A stretch of 64,000 nt of DNA. It comes from Cyanophora paradoxa (Eukaryota; Glaucocystophyceae; Cyanophorales; Cyanophoraceae). Below, piece by piece: positions 49,301-61,203 of this stretch. Where the stretch lies: assembly GCA_004431415.1 (NCBI GenBank), contig QPMI01000115.1:62001-126000 (forward strand). Direction: 5' to 3'. The first letter of the stretch is position 1. The number at the start of each line of letters is the position of its first letter. A model generated the notes under the pieces. That model did no database searches and was not told where the DNA came from. It saw only the letters and a program-made list of their open reading frames with translations. Made by a program: the position numbers and the translations under genes.

Positions 49301-52300
49301 CTAGACGAAGGGGCAGAGGACGCCTCCGAACTTGCCATCGGCGAGGCCCGAGAGCGCCGTCCGCTCGACCTCCTCGGTGCACAGGTTCGCCGTCCGCCTG
49401 TCCACCGGTACCCCGCCGTCAGCCACGGATGGACGGGATGGATCGCAGGCGGGGCGGCTAGATGCGCCGAGGCGCTTTCGGATTGAGGGGTCAGAGGGGC
49501 GCACCGCGCGTCGGCGCAGTCGAAGACGACGCGCGCGGTGCACTCGACGAGAGGCGCGCTGACGGCCAGCCGCCCCGCGCCCTCCGCGCCCGCCCGCCAT
49601 CCCTCCTCCGACGCCAGCGCCTCCCGCAGAAGCCGCGAGTCCACTGGGCGAGAAGGAAGTAAGAAGAGCGACGAGAGATCGGACGAGGAGAACGAAGGGA
49701 TCGCTGTACCCATGACGGTCGCCAGGATGGCGTTCGATTTGTCCACGGCGGAGCGAAGGGAGGAGGCGCCTCGCATCTGGGTACTGCGTCGGCGGCATGC
49801 GAGGGGGGGGGGATCAGGGGTACGCGTGCACCCCCTCCTGGATGCTTCCGAGGCGCGCCTCCTGCGGGAAACGGACGCCGGCTCGGCGGGGGTACGCGGG
49901 CTTCGGGCGTGTTCAGGGGGGTACGCACGTCGAGGCGGGATACGATGTCTCCGAGGAGAGCTGCGAGGCGGCCCTCCTGCTCCCTAACCGCCCGGAGATC
50001 CTCCTGCGGGGGGTACAGGCGTCAGGGGCGGGGTACGCGTGGATTGGGCGCGGGAAGCAGGGGACTCGCCTCGTGGGAGCAGCAGGGGCGGTCAAGGGCG
50101 GGGGCGGGGCCGGCCGATGCGCCGGAGCCCCGGGGCGCGGCGGGGGACGGAGCGCCCTCGCTCCCGGCGTCCGACGCCGGAGGCGGGGAGCGGACACGGG
50201 CGGGGTCCGGCGTGCGCGCCGGGGCCGCCGAGGCGAGGGCCAGCTGCAGGGCCGGCGGGTCCTCGCCCCCTCCCAGCGCCGTCACAGTGAGCATCGGGCT
50301 CGGCGGCGCGGGGCTGCGGCCCCCCGGCGAGCGCAGGGATCCCGAGGAGCCGCCGTGTACCCCCAGGGTCTCCATGGAGGCGGGGCGGGCGGCGGCCGGC
50401 CGCAGGGGCGGACTGGCGGGATCCAGGTTCCCGGACGACGAGATCCGCCGGGGGACGGCGGGGGTACTGGTCCCCGATGCCTCCGAGGGGGTACGCATCC
50501 CCGCGATGCTCATGTCCGAGGGCGGGCCCGGCGCCGAGGGCGACGGCAGGACCGCCAGGCTCTGCGGGCGGGGGAAGCGGCGGGTCTGGGTACAGAACTC
50601 GGAGGGGAAGGGGGTTGATGGGTGGGGGGTACGCGCACGTGGGCGCGGAAGTCGCGCGGTCCTTCTCCGTCGATGATGTTCGCGAGGCTCTGCGGGGTAC
50701 GAGTTCGGCGCCGGGCAGCGGAACCGAAAAGGGCCTCGCGCGGGTTCGAACCCGGGAGCGCATGGCGACGGTGGCGTCCAGCGCGCTGATGGGGCGGATG
50801 ACGTTGCGGGGGTGTACCCCCCCGAAGGTGCACGAGGAGAGGCGCCGCTGGAGGACGACGAAGGGGGGAGGGGCGCCGCGCTGCGTGGGGGGCGCGGGGC
50901 CCGAGCTGCCGCCGGTGCTCCCGTCGTCCGAGGTGGAGGGGATGGAGGGCAGGGGGGGTAGGGGCGACGCGGATAGGTCGCCGGCGAGGCGGCGCCCGAG
51001 CGACAGGGCCGCCTCCTCGGCCGACGCCAGCTCCGACTGGGGGGTACGGGATCGGATCGCGCGTGGGAGACGACGGTGGGAGTGGGCAGATGGCAGGGGT
51101 ACGCACGTCTTCGGAGGCGATGGGGGAGAGGTTGACGGGGAGGGGATCGGATCGGAGGCTGTGGGGTACGGGAGTGTTAAAAGGGGTAGGGCGCAATGAA
51201 AGACTGTGGGGGATTGTTGGTTGCACCGCTCGAGTCGCGGGGAGGGGGGGACGTCGGGCTTCAGTGGGGGCTTGGAGGCCCGGGGGGGTACCGCTTCCCC
51301 TGTTGTGCACGGTCTCAGTGGCCTGGTACGGGATGGGGAGGGCGGAGGGCGGGTGACCTGTCAGCTGCTCGATCTTCCCCCGCAGCGCGGTGTTCTCGGC
51401 CTGGGGTGGATGGTCAGCAGCCAGTCGGCCGGTTCCAGGCGTGTTTCGAACAAGATCCAGGGCGGCTCCGCGAGGCGGGGCGAACCTTCAGGACGGCGAT
51501 GTCTCGCGAGGCGGCGGCGAGCAGCGCCCGCAGCTCCGCCGGGCTCATCTGAGGGCTCATATGAGCCGGGCGGGCGAGAGCGGCGGAGGCGGCGGGCGGG
51601 CGGGCGGAAGAGCGCACCTCCAGGTTGACGCGCGGCGAGTTGCGCATCTTCTTGGCGCGCTGCGGGGCCGGTGAGAGGAGCGGCCGGCGCGCGCCGCTCG
51701 GGGCGGGGCGGGGCGGGGCGGGCCTGGCCGAAGCGGAGCGTGGAGACCGTCTCGGCCTGGTAGGCGGCGGCCGGCGTGGCCGTCAGCACCAGCGCCGTCC
51801 GCGCGTTCCCCCCCAGCGACTCCTGCAGCAGCCTGCCGCCCCGGCGCGCGTCGGCGGCCGGCGGCGCGAGGGCGGCGCGGGGGCGCACCGCGTGAGCTTC
51901 GAGTCGCGGTACGGCACGTGCGTGCTCCGCCCGTCCGTCAGCGCGTTGATCACCATCCCCTGCGCCGCCCGCCGCCTCGGCCGCCGGCGGGGGCGGGGGC
52001 GGGGCGGGGGGGCGGGGCGGACGAGGGCGGAGAGGGACTTGTTGTTGATCTTGAGCTCCTCGAGCTGCTGGCCCTCGACGTCCGAGTCGCGGATCTTCTC
52101 GGAGCCGGCGAGGTCCACCAGGCACAGCTTCCCCGTCGTCGCCCGCCCGTCCCCCGCCGACTGCCGCTTCACCGTCACGATGAACACCGCGTGCGACCGG
52201 CTGCTCTCCGCGTTCGCCCGTGTCGCCGCCACCGCCCGCTGCGCGTTCCCCGCCTGCGCGCGCCCCTCAGCCCCGCCCCGCGCCCCGCCGCCCGCGCCGG

Positions 52301-53565
52301 GCGCCGCGGACCGCCAGCAGGTCCAGCATCTCGTCCGGGCTCGCCACGTACTGCGCCGTTGCGCCCCGACCCTGCCCCGCCCCGTCGGCCCCCGCCCCCC
52401 GCCCCGGACCCCGCCCCGCGCACCAGATCCCGTGCTCCTTGCTCTCGTGGATCGGCTGCGCCGGCGTCAGACGCAGCGGCGGCGGGGCGGGGCGGGCGGG
52501 GCGGGCGGGGCGCACGAGGTTCTCGCGCGAGCCGCTCGGGTCGAGCAGGTCGCGCACCTGCGCGCCCCGTCAGGCCCGCCGCCCGCCGCCCGTCCCGCCG
52601 GCCCCGCCCGCGCGCCCGCTCGAGGTAGATCTCCAGGTACGAGCACCGGATCGTGAACTCCGCGTCCGCCGCCGCCGCCGCGATCCCCACGAACAGGCTC
52701 TGCCCCCGCCCCTCAGCCGCCGCGCCGCCCGCGCCGCCCCGCCGGCCCCGCGCACCTCCGCCACCCGCGGGATCACGCCCCGCAGCCGCTCGTCGTCGAT
52801 CTCCCCCACCATCGTGTACGTCTTCCCCTGCCCCGCCCGTCAGGCGCGCCCGCCCGCCCCGGCCCAGGTATCTCCCGCGGGCCCGCACCGTGCCCGTCTG
52901 GCCGTACGAGAAGATCGTCCCTGCGCGCCGCCCGCGTCGGCCAGGCTCGCCGGCATTCGGACGGGGCGCGCGCGCGGGCCGCACCGTTGTAGCCCTGGAG
53001 CACCGCCTGCACGATCGGCTCCGCCGCGACTGTGTAGACCCGCTCCTACGCGGCGGCTCAGCGGCTGCGGCGCGGGCGGCCCGCGGGCGGCGCGCGCCTG
53101 CGTCGCGTCCATCGGGAGCACGGCGTCGAAGCCGAAGGACGGCGCCCCCGTCACGTGCACCGACCTCCCATCCGCGTCGTGCTCAAGACAGCTGGTGTAT
53201 CTGCGGTTGGGCGCTCAGCGACACGTGGATCGATTCAAATCCCACAGGCCCTGGATCGGTGCGCACCCGTTCTGTGTCTCGACCTGGGAGAAGGGCCTTA
53301 TTCGGAGCACAACCTTCACAGCGTCGTTTTGCTTGTGGCCGTGGTGGCTTGAATCGCCCACAGAGGCGCGGCTACCGCTATGCCTCGGCGAGCTGGCCCC
53401 GCTGTCGCTGTTCACAGGGGACGCGATGGACCTAGCGGAGTTGCCGCTTCCGGAATTTAAGGAGCTCACGCTCCCCGAGCGGCCCACCGCGGCGCTGTTC
53501 TGGGTGCGCGTAACGGGATTCGCCGGCTGCCTCCCGCGGCCGCGCGCCGCTCCCGTTGGCGGCAT
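49301..53565 (-). CDS. Kinesin-1-type motor protein, copy 1
   Basis: Plus-end-directed microtubule motor of the conventional kinesin heavy chain type. ATG complement 53,565 opens a Ser/Gly-rich N-terminus ending in strand 1, DAVKVVLRIRPFS. Motor motifs appear exon by exon: SFGFDAVLPMDATQ, P-loop TIFSYGQTGTGKTYTMVG, EIYLER joined to VRDLLDP, switch I AESSRSHAVF, switch II CLVDLAGSEK, EELKINNKSLSALGMVINAL, HVPYRDSKLTR, LLQESLGGNARTALVLTATP and neck STLRFGQRAKKMRNSP. The tail (about 49,300-51,420) is Pro/Ser-rich with short coiled-coil pieces, the motif RNVIRPISALDATV and a conserved C-terminal segment VVFDCADARC. It ends GVLCPFV-stop at 49,301. Introns in the motor are 50-90 nt and made of GGGGC-type sequence. 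It forms an inverted head-to-head pair with the copy at 53,849-58,349. Confidence 0.88.
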
Positions 53566-53848
53566 CCTGCTGACAAGGCGAGGGGTGCTGCTGCGGCTGA
53601 GCTGGCCTCGATCAAGAGGGATTGATTGTTGGACGGGTACAGAAGCATTGAGGCTTCAGCAGCCAGCTCCGAGCGCAGCGGCTCATGATCAGAGGCTAAC
53701 CAAGGCGCCAGCGTTCGGCGCCCTTCCTGCTGCTACGCCAGGGCGATCGCCCGCGCAAGCGTTCCGAGGCTCCAATCGGCGCCTCGGCCATCCTGGTGAT
53801 CCTAGGAGTTCCCAGCGCCGCGCGAGCGCGTACGCAATCCCATCGAGC
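53566..53848. promoter_or_regulatory. Head-to-head intergenic region between two kinesin genes
   Basis: 283 bases separate the two kinesin ATGs. The sequence is less GC-extreme than either gene, and the halves are not mirror images, so the inverted duplication does not include the promoter side. A bidirectional promoter is inferred from layout; I see no clear TATA or other box. Confidence 0.5.
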
Positions 53849-56800
53849 ATGCCGACTCCGGGGGAACGTAAAGCCGCGCTGGGCGCCCGCTCAGCCAGCT
53901 CGAAGAGCAACGCGTCGATCGACAGCACCTCCCGCAGCCAGCGGGCCCTCTCTCTGCCTACGAGCGCATCGATAGCAGACAATCCGAATGTGCGGGTGCT
54001 TTTGCGCGTTCGGCCCTTCTCGCCCGCCGAGGTTCAGAGCGGGTGAGCCGAAAAGCACAACCGCTCGTGCGAACTGCGCGGCCGGCCCTCCGAGCTCACC
54101 AATCCGATCGCGCGAAGGAGCTCCTCGTGCTTCGACTGCGACGCGGACGGGAGGACGGTGCACGTGACGGGGGCGCCGTCCTTCGGCTTCGACGCCGTGC
54201 TCCCGATGGACGCGACGCAGGCGCGCGCCGCCCGCGGGCCGCCCGCGCCGCAGCCGCTGAGCCGCCGCGTAGGAGCGGGTCTACACAGTCGCGGCGGAGC
54301 CGATCGTGCAGGCGGTGCTCCAGGGCTACAACGGTGCGGCCCGCGCGCGCGCGCCGGGTCCGAATGCCAGCGAGCCTGGCCGACGCGGGCGGCGCGCAGG
54401 GACGATCTTCTCGTACGGGCAGACGGGCACGGTGCGGGCAGGCCGGGGATACCTGCGCCGCGGCGGGCGGGCGCGTTTGACGGGCGGGGCAGGGGAAGAC
54501 GTACACGATGGTGGGGGAGATCGACGACGAGCGGCTGCGGGGCGTGATCCCGCGGGTGGCGGAGGTGCGCGGGGCCGGCGGGGCGGCGCGGGCGGCGCGG
54601 CGGCTGAGGGGCGGGGGCAGAGCCTGTTCGTGGGGATCGCGGCGGCGGCGGCGGACGCGGAGTTCACGATCCGGTGCTCGTACCTGGAGATCTACCTCGA
54701 GCGGGCGCGCGGGGCGGGGCCGGCGGGGCGGGCGGCGGGCGGCGGGCGGCGGGGCCTGACGGGGCGCGCAGGTGCGCGACCTGCTCGACCCGAGCGGCTC
54801 GCGCGAGAACCTCGTGCGCCCCGCCCCGCCCGCCCCGCCCCGCGCCGCCGCCGCGTCCAACGCCGGCGCAGCCGATCCACGAGAGCAAGGAGCACGGGAT
54901 CTGGTGCGCGGGGGGCGGGACACGGGACCGGGGTGGGGGCGGGGGCCGACGGGGCGGGGCAGGGTCGGGGGCGCGACGGCGCAGTACGTGGCGAGCCCGG
55001 ACGAGATGCTGGACCTGCTGGCGGTCCGCGGCGCCCGGCCCGCGAGGCGGGGCGCGGGGCGGTGCTGAGGGGCGCGCGCAGGCGGGGAACGCGCAGCGGG
55101 CGGTGGCGGCGACGCGGGCGAACGCGGAGAGCAGCCGGTCGCACGCGGTGTTCATCGTGACGGTGAAGCGGCAGTCGGCGGGGGACGGGCGGGCGACGAC
55201 GGGGAAGCTGTGCCTGGTGGACCTCGCCGGCTCCGAGAAGATCCGCGACTCGGACGTCGAGGGCCAGCAGCTCGAGGAGCTCAAGATCAACAACAAGTCC
55301 CTCTCCGCCCTCGTCCGCCCCCCCCGGCCCCGCCCGCGGCCCCTGCTGGGGGCCGAGGCGGCTGGCGGCGCAGGGTATGGTGATCAACGCGCTGACGGAC
55401 GGGCGGAGCACGCACGTGCCGTACCGCGACTCGAAGCTCACGCGGTGCGCCCGCGCGCCGCCCCCGCGCCGCCGGCACTGAAGCGCGCCGCGGCCGCAGG
55501 CTGCTGCAAGAGTCGCTGGGGGGGAACGCGCGGACGGCGCTGGTGCTGACGGCCACGCCGGCCGCCGCCTACCAGGCCGAGACGGTCTCCACGCTCCGCT
55601 TCGGCCAGGCCCGCCCCGCCCCGCCCCGAGCGGCGCGCGCCGGCCGCTCCTCTCACCCGCCCCGCAGCGCGCGAAGAAGATGCGCAACTCGCCGCGCGTC
55701 AACGCCGAGCAGAGCGCCGCCGAACTTCGGGTCCTCCTCGCAGGCGCCCGCAGCGACGTCGCGACTCTGAAGGTATATATCTCTTCCGCTGAAGTTTCAC
55801 TGAAAGATTTTCGAGTTGCGCACCCTGACGCGTCTCGCCCAGGCCGAGAATGCCGCCCTTCGAGCTAGGATCGAGCAGCTGACGGGTACGCCGATCCTCC
55901 CTTCCCGGACCTTCTGGTTCCCCTCTGATCGGGCCCCGTCGCAGGCGAGGCGCCCCCTCCGCCGCCGGCGGCGCCTTCCCTCCACCCCTCCGAGGACCTC
56001 GACGACGTACCCCCGCTCCGCTCCTCCCTCCCCTCCAGCTACTCGACCCTCTCCGAGGTCCGTGCCCTTGAGATGAATCTTCGGCTTTCGGATTCGAACC
56101 CGGAACCGCAGGCGCCAAGCGACGGGGACGCGCCCCGGGCTGACGACGAGGCGACGGCGCGGGCGCTCGCTGTGGGGCGGAGCCTCGCTGCGGATCTGTC
56201 CCCCGTACCCCCGCCCGTAGAGACCGGTACCCCCGCCGCCTCCCCGGGGCCCGAGGCCCCCCCCTCCCCCGAGGCCCCGTCGCCCTACCCCCCGGAGACT
56301 CCGACCCCGGCCCCAGCGGCCCCCCACCGGATCGTTTCCTTCAGGGGGGACGCCCCCCGCTCCTTCGCGGGCGTAGCCCCCCGCAACGTCGTACGCCCCA
56401 TCAGCGCCCTCGACGCGAGCGTCCGGCTCGCGAGCATCGCGTCCATCGCGCGGGTTCGAATCCCCGCGGGGTCCCTTATCCGCGTCCCCTGAATCTCGTA
56501 CCCCCCAGGGCGATTGCGTCGTGTGCGCCTGCGGGCGTAAGCTCGCCCTACCCCCCGGCACGCCCGCCGCGCCGGCGCCGGCGGCCCCGCCTTCCACCCC
56601 CGCCTCCGCCTCCGCCTCCGCCTCCGCTCTTAGCCGCCCGGCCTCCCTCGTGATCGACCCCGCCCCCTCCCCCCCCTCCTCCCTCTCCTCCCGCCGGCGC
56701 TCCCTCTCGCCCCCCCGCTCCCCCTGTATCGCCCGGGGCCCCTCCCCGGTCCACAAGCCCCTCCAGGGCGGCTCCACCCTACCCCCGCCCCGCTTCGTGC

Positions 56801-58349
56801 TGGGGGGTACCGACGGCGACGCCCTCGAGCGGGTCGGCGACTCGGTACTCGTCCCCGAGTCTCCCACCCATTGCCGGAGGGCCTTCCTCTCGAGCGCCGC
56901 CCGCGTCGCGTCCCCTTCCCCTACCCGCGCCCCCAAGGTAGCTCGTACCCCCATCACCTCGAGGTCCAGCTCATATGAGCGCGTCCCTTCCCCCTCCCCG
57001 GGTTCAAGGGCGACCTGCGGGCCGTCATGGAGCAGGAGCGGAAGCTCGCGGCGCTGCTCGACGGCTTCGTCGCGCGGTTGGACGTGCGCGTACCCCCCTC
57101 GTCCTCCTTCCCCCCCGCGCCCCGTGACCCGTACCCCCGGCGCGGCAGAGCGCGAGCATACGGAGGCTGCAGGCGACGGTCCGCGCTGCCGTTTGGCCTC
57201 CTTTGGTCTTAGGTTCTAGATCTTACAAGGAAATACTTCACGAGCGCTTTTATCATCTTAAAGGAAAAATCACTCGAATCTAATTCAAACTAATTCGAAC
57301 TTACAGGATTCCCACATCAGATGTCTAAATTAACTACTTGAACTAAAGCCCATTCCTCCGCCATCAGATGCGCGATGCGCCATTCCGGAGCATCGTCGAC
57401 AGGTCCAACGCCCTCCTCTCCGCCGTCATGGGTCCGCGCACCCCCCTTTTCCCCCTCTACCCCCTTTCACCCTCCAGCGCTCCGGATCCGCGAATCTACC
57501 CCCCATCTCCCCCCCCCCCCCCCTCCCCCCCCCTTCGACCCCATCCCGCCCCCCCGGCGGCGGCCTGCTGACGGGCGGGGCGGGGGCAGCGGAGTCGCGG
57601 GACATCGGGGAGCGGATGCGGGCCGAGGCCCGAGCCGCCGAGCCGCCAGCTGCAGCTCCAGGCGACCGCTCCCCCGGCCCGGGTACGGGTACTCCATCGC
57701 GATCGCCATCGCGGGTCCCGCCCCCTCTGCAGCAGCTGACCGCGGGACGCCCGCGGGCGGCCGGGGCGCAGGGGCGGCCTCGGCGGCCCGGCGGCCCCGG
57801 CGGCGGCCTCGGCGGCGCCGGCCCCGGCGCCGCTGCTGGTGTCGGAGCGGCTGATGGACGTCGCTGCCCGCCTTCTCTTCGACTGCGCCGACGCCCGGTG
57901 CGGCCCTCTAGATCTAGATCTATATCTCCGATCCAAGTCCTCAGTCCTAAGCTGCCCTACAATTCTGGCGGAGGCCTAAGCCTAATCTTAAGCTTACGTG
58001 TCCCGAATTCGAAGCACTGTTCTCAAGCCAATCTAATCTGCATCCAATTGCCACGCCTTTCCGTGCCGATTCATTCCGAAGCTTAGGAGGGCTCGATTTC
58101 GCATCTCTTCGAGTTCCAAAACAGTACTTAGATCCTCTCGAGCGTCTAAATTTGCATTCAACGCCACGCTATGGCCACGCCTTGCTTTTGTACATGTGTG
58201 TAGCCAGCTTGTAGCCTTAAGCTTGCTGCTGACATGCCGGCGGGGCCTCGCCGGGGCGCAGGCGGACGGTGAACGCGCACACGGAGGATGCGGTGCGGCG
58301 GACGGCCGAGAAGCTGGAGGCGTGGGAGGCCCAGCACAGGGCCCCCTGA
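53849..58349 (+). CDS. Kinesin-1-type motor protein, copy 2
   Basis: ATG 53,849 (MPTPGERKAALGARS) opens a Ser-rich N-terminus ending NPNVRVLLRVRPFSPAEVQ. From about 54,152 the exons carry the full motor: GAPSFGFDAVLP, TIFSYGQTGTGKTYTMVG (split by an intron inside TGTG/KT), EIYLER joined to VRDLLDP across an intron with GC donor (54,705-54,771), AESSRSHAVF, LVDLAGSEK, VPYRDSKLTR and STLRFGQ. The neck ends near 55,690. The tail diverges strongly from copy 1 but keeps RNVVRPISALDASV (about 56,380), RSIVDRSNALLSAVMG, LLFDCADAR and a last exon TVNAHTEDAVRRTAEKLEAW ending at TGA 58,347-58,349. The last intron (about 57,899-58,262) is long and lower in GC. Two near-identical motors with different N-termini and tails could carry different cargo; that is inference. 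Confidence 0.88.
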
Positions 58350-59151
58350 GGGGAGCCTCGGAGGGCCGGGTGGGGTCATCGCTAGAGGCTAGCTCTAGCC
58401 TGTGAGATTCCTTTAGCTATACATGTGCATGCACCCTTCGATCATGATCATGATCATCATCTGATAATCATTACTAAATAAGCTTATCGGAGGGCCGGAA
58501 GGGGGGGGAGGAGGAGGGAGGGGGGGGGGGGGGGCGGGGAGGATCGCGCTCCGCGCACAGCGGCGCCCCGGCGGCCGATGCAACGCTAGCGGCCCATGGG
58601 CCAGCCTGGCCATATGGCGGCGGCGCGGTAGCTTCCCAGCAGGCCCTGAGGCCCAGGGGTGGCGGCTGCGCATGCAGCTCGACTGCAGTTCGCGATCGAC
58701 AAGTCTTGAAGCAGGAGAGGCTGCGGCCGAATCACTGAGTATGCGTACCGTAGTACTGCAGTCTGCAGCTGATGAGCACGACCGCCGCAGTGCACGCGCA
58801 GTCGACTGCAACTTAACTTGGGAATTCGAAGCTGCCGACGAAGGTGAAATTAGACTAGCTAGCAGCTGCAGCTGCAGCTCCCGAGCCCGTGCTTGCCCAG
58901 TTCGAATTCGGATGTGTGGTCTCAGAGTGTCCGATATAATTATCTCTGATCTCTGAATCTCTCTAGACTCTGAGATCTAGAAGGATTGTGAATTCGAAGT
59001 AATTATATAAACTTGAATTCGCAACGCAGGCGGCCACTACTAGGCTACCTCGACGAGCACATCAGCAGCTAGGAAGTAGCTAGCACTGCGGCGTGGCGTG
59101 TGACGGCGGTCGGACCAAGAGGGGACCAGATCGATATCACGGAACTCGGGC
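58350..59151. other. Intergenic spacer, simple-sequence rich
   Basis: Between the kinesin copy 2 stop and the stop of the minus-strand membrane gene. It contains a (GATCAT) cluster (58,438-58,458), a G-tract (58,500-58,540) and iterated CAGCTGCAGCTGCAG-like and CTCTGATCTCTGA-like motifs. No gene is supported. Confidence 0.6.
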
Positions 59152-60165
59152 CTAGAAGCGGGTGGGGTAGCCGTAGGGGTTGGCGGCGGCGGCCGGGGCG
59201 GAGGAGCCGGCGACGGGGCCGCCGAGGAAGGCGTAGAGGGCGAACACGTCGGCGAGGATCTCGAGGACGAAGGAGGAGAGGAGGAAGCCCGGGGCGGAGA
59301 GGAGCGTTCCTCCGGCCTCGTGGCGGCGAACGTAGTCCCCGAAGACCCACGCCACCGCGACCTGGCGAGGGCGTGGGCGGGGAGGGGAGGGGAGGGGAGG
59401 GAGGGGGGTACGGGCGCACGACGGCGGCGATGAGGGTGACGAAGATGCGGCGGAGGGTCGCCTGGTCGGCGCGCCAGCACCCGGCGGCGAAGGCCGCGTT
59501 GAAGGCGAGGAAGACGGCGGCCGACAGGCGCTTGAACAGCACCGTGGGCTGCACCGAATTAGATCCCAGCGCAGATCTAATCTAAATCCAATCGCGGACG
59601 GACCGCGAACGTGTAGAGAGGCTCGGAGGGGGTACCGACGAAGGCGGGGGCGGCCCAGCGCATGAACTCGACCGGCCAGAGGATGCCGGCCACCATGACG
59701 AGCATCCACATGCCCGGCTTCACCATCAGGAACACGACCTGAGCCCCCGGCTCAGACTCACGTGATATCCAGAGAGACGGGAGGGGGGTACGGCGCACGG
59801 TGAAGAAGTCCCAGGGGCGCGGGGCGGGGGCCTGGGGCTGCACGGGGGCCTGCCCCGCCCAGTAGCGCCACCCGAAGAAGCCGGAGAGGAGCGAAGTGAC
59901 GACGTGGGCAGCGAGGAACAGAGCCGGCCCTGCGGGTTGCGGGCCGCGGGGTCAGGGGCGCCGGCGCCGGCGATCCGATGATCGCGGGTCGGAGAGTTCA
60001 AGCGCAGGCACCGAAGGCGAACGGCGGGTTGTACTTGGAGTGGAATGAGCCGAAGAAGATGATGATCATGAGGCCCGTTCCGGTGCAGACGCCGCCCAGA
60101 AGAATGCCCGCCGTCTGCAGCATGCGCAGCCGGGGGGCGCCGGCGCCGGCGCGGCGCCGCGACAT
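59152..60165 (-). CDS. Small polytopic membrane protein, about six helices
   Basis: Five exons give roughly 250 residues. ATG complement 60,165 (MSRRRAGAGAPRLRMLQTAG) leads to helices GILLGGVCTGTGLMIIIFFG, ALFLAAHVVTSLLSGFFGW, MWMLVMVAGILWPVEFM, LSAAVFLAFNAAFAAGCW, IFVTLIAAV joined to VAVAWVFGDYV, and FLLSSFVLEILADVFALYAF. It ends ANPYGYPTRF with stop 59,152-59,154. Frame continuity of the helices fixes the splice sites; most donors sit in GTGCGC or GTCGGT next to GTACCCC. Upstream on the same strand, hydrophobic pieces (MALFDVYFLFLAPIGFVRAA from 60,954; FYALGAWFVLAPYWAENSF near 60,740) may be further 5' exons, which would give more helices. I do not recognise the family. Confidence 0.65.
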
Positions 60166-61203
60166 CGGTCAGTACAAGTGCTGTCTCTGGGCAGGCTTAA
60201 GCGGCGGGCGGGACGGGCAAGCGGCTGGAGCGCACGCGGCCGTCGCCGGCGCTGACGGCGCGGCGAAGAGCGAAGTCGAAGAGGGCGGCGATGGCCACAA
60301 CTGCGCGCGCGGGAGGCGGCGTACGTGTCGATCGGCGGCCGGCGCCGGCGCCGGCGCGGCCGTGGGGGAGATCTAGAGGCCTAGGCGCAGCTATAGCTAT
60401 AGGCCTGGGCCTGGGCCTATGCGCCAGGGGGCCGATCGATATCGCGAACGCACGCCCGAGACCGTAGAGCTGGACGTGGAGCTCGTTCACTGCTCGGCCG
60501 CGCCCGGCAGTCAGTGGGAGGCCCGCGGCCATGAGGTCTCGAAAGCTTTAATACAAGCGGCGCCGGCTGCGGCTGCCGGGCGGTTGCAAGGGGCACGTAT
60601 ACGCCGCCGGGCCGCTCAGCGAGCTGTTTCGTGCTAAAGGCGAGGATCGGACGTCGACGCACGGGGATCGCCAAGGTAGGTCTTCTCATCGAAGCCACTC
60701 AAAAGGAAATTCTCGGCCCAGTAGGGCGCCAGGACGAACCACGCTCCCAGAGCATAGAACCTGCGATTTCGAAGTCGTACAGGTCAGCGGCGACCCGGCC
60801 CGGTCGGCGCTAGACTCTGAGAGACTGATCGGACTCGCGGCCGCGGAGGTTCCAGATAACCGTCGCGCCCGGCGGCCGATCCGGCTGCCTCGAAAGCGGC
60901 CCTAACGAACCCGATCGGGGCAAGAAACAGGAAGTAGACGTCGAAGAGAGCCATCGCTGAGGCCGATCAAAATTCTGATCAGGCTGTGGGGGTACAGCAC
61001 CGCTTTCAAAGTGGGTACAACGTGCGGCGTCACAACTTCCGAAAAGCTTGCGATTGCAGCACATCAAGCCACCGACGACGCCAGAAGAGCATATCGATAT
61101 CTAATCCGACTCATCGGGCGTCCCAACTGGCCCGCGCTCGGCCGCGGCCTCCCCGTGCAGGCGGGCAAATGCACGCGTAGCTTCTTGAAGCACATCCACA
61201 AGA
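60166..61203. other. Region between membrane gene and NHL gene, possible 5' exons
   Basis: It may hold 5' exons of the membrane gene on the minus strand (hydrophobic pieces from 60,954 and near 60,740). Otherwise it shows iterated AGGCCTGGGCCTGGGCCTA-like sequence (60,380-60,420). I cannot join the pieces into one clean frame. Confidence 0.4.

Noticed and set aside
52220-54046. 608-codon plus-strand frame across the kinesin pair
   Set aside because: Most of it is antisense to the motor exons of copy 1; only its last part is the true first exon of copy 2.
56452-56475. tRNA-like T-arm GGTTCGAATCC
   Set aside because: It lies in the kinesin tail exon, has no matching acceptor, D or anticodon stems, and its stem needs an eight-base loop. 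A similar GGTTCGAACCC at 50,743 is at the same place in the other kinesin tail.
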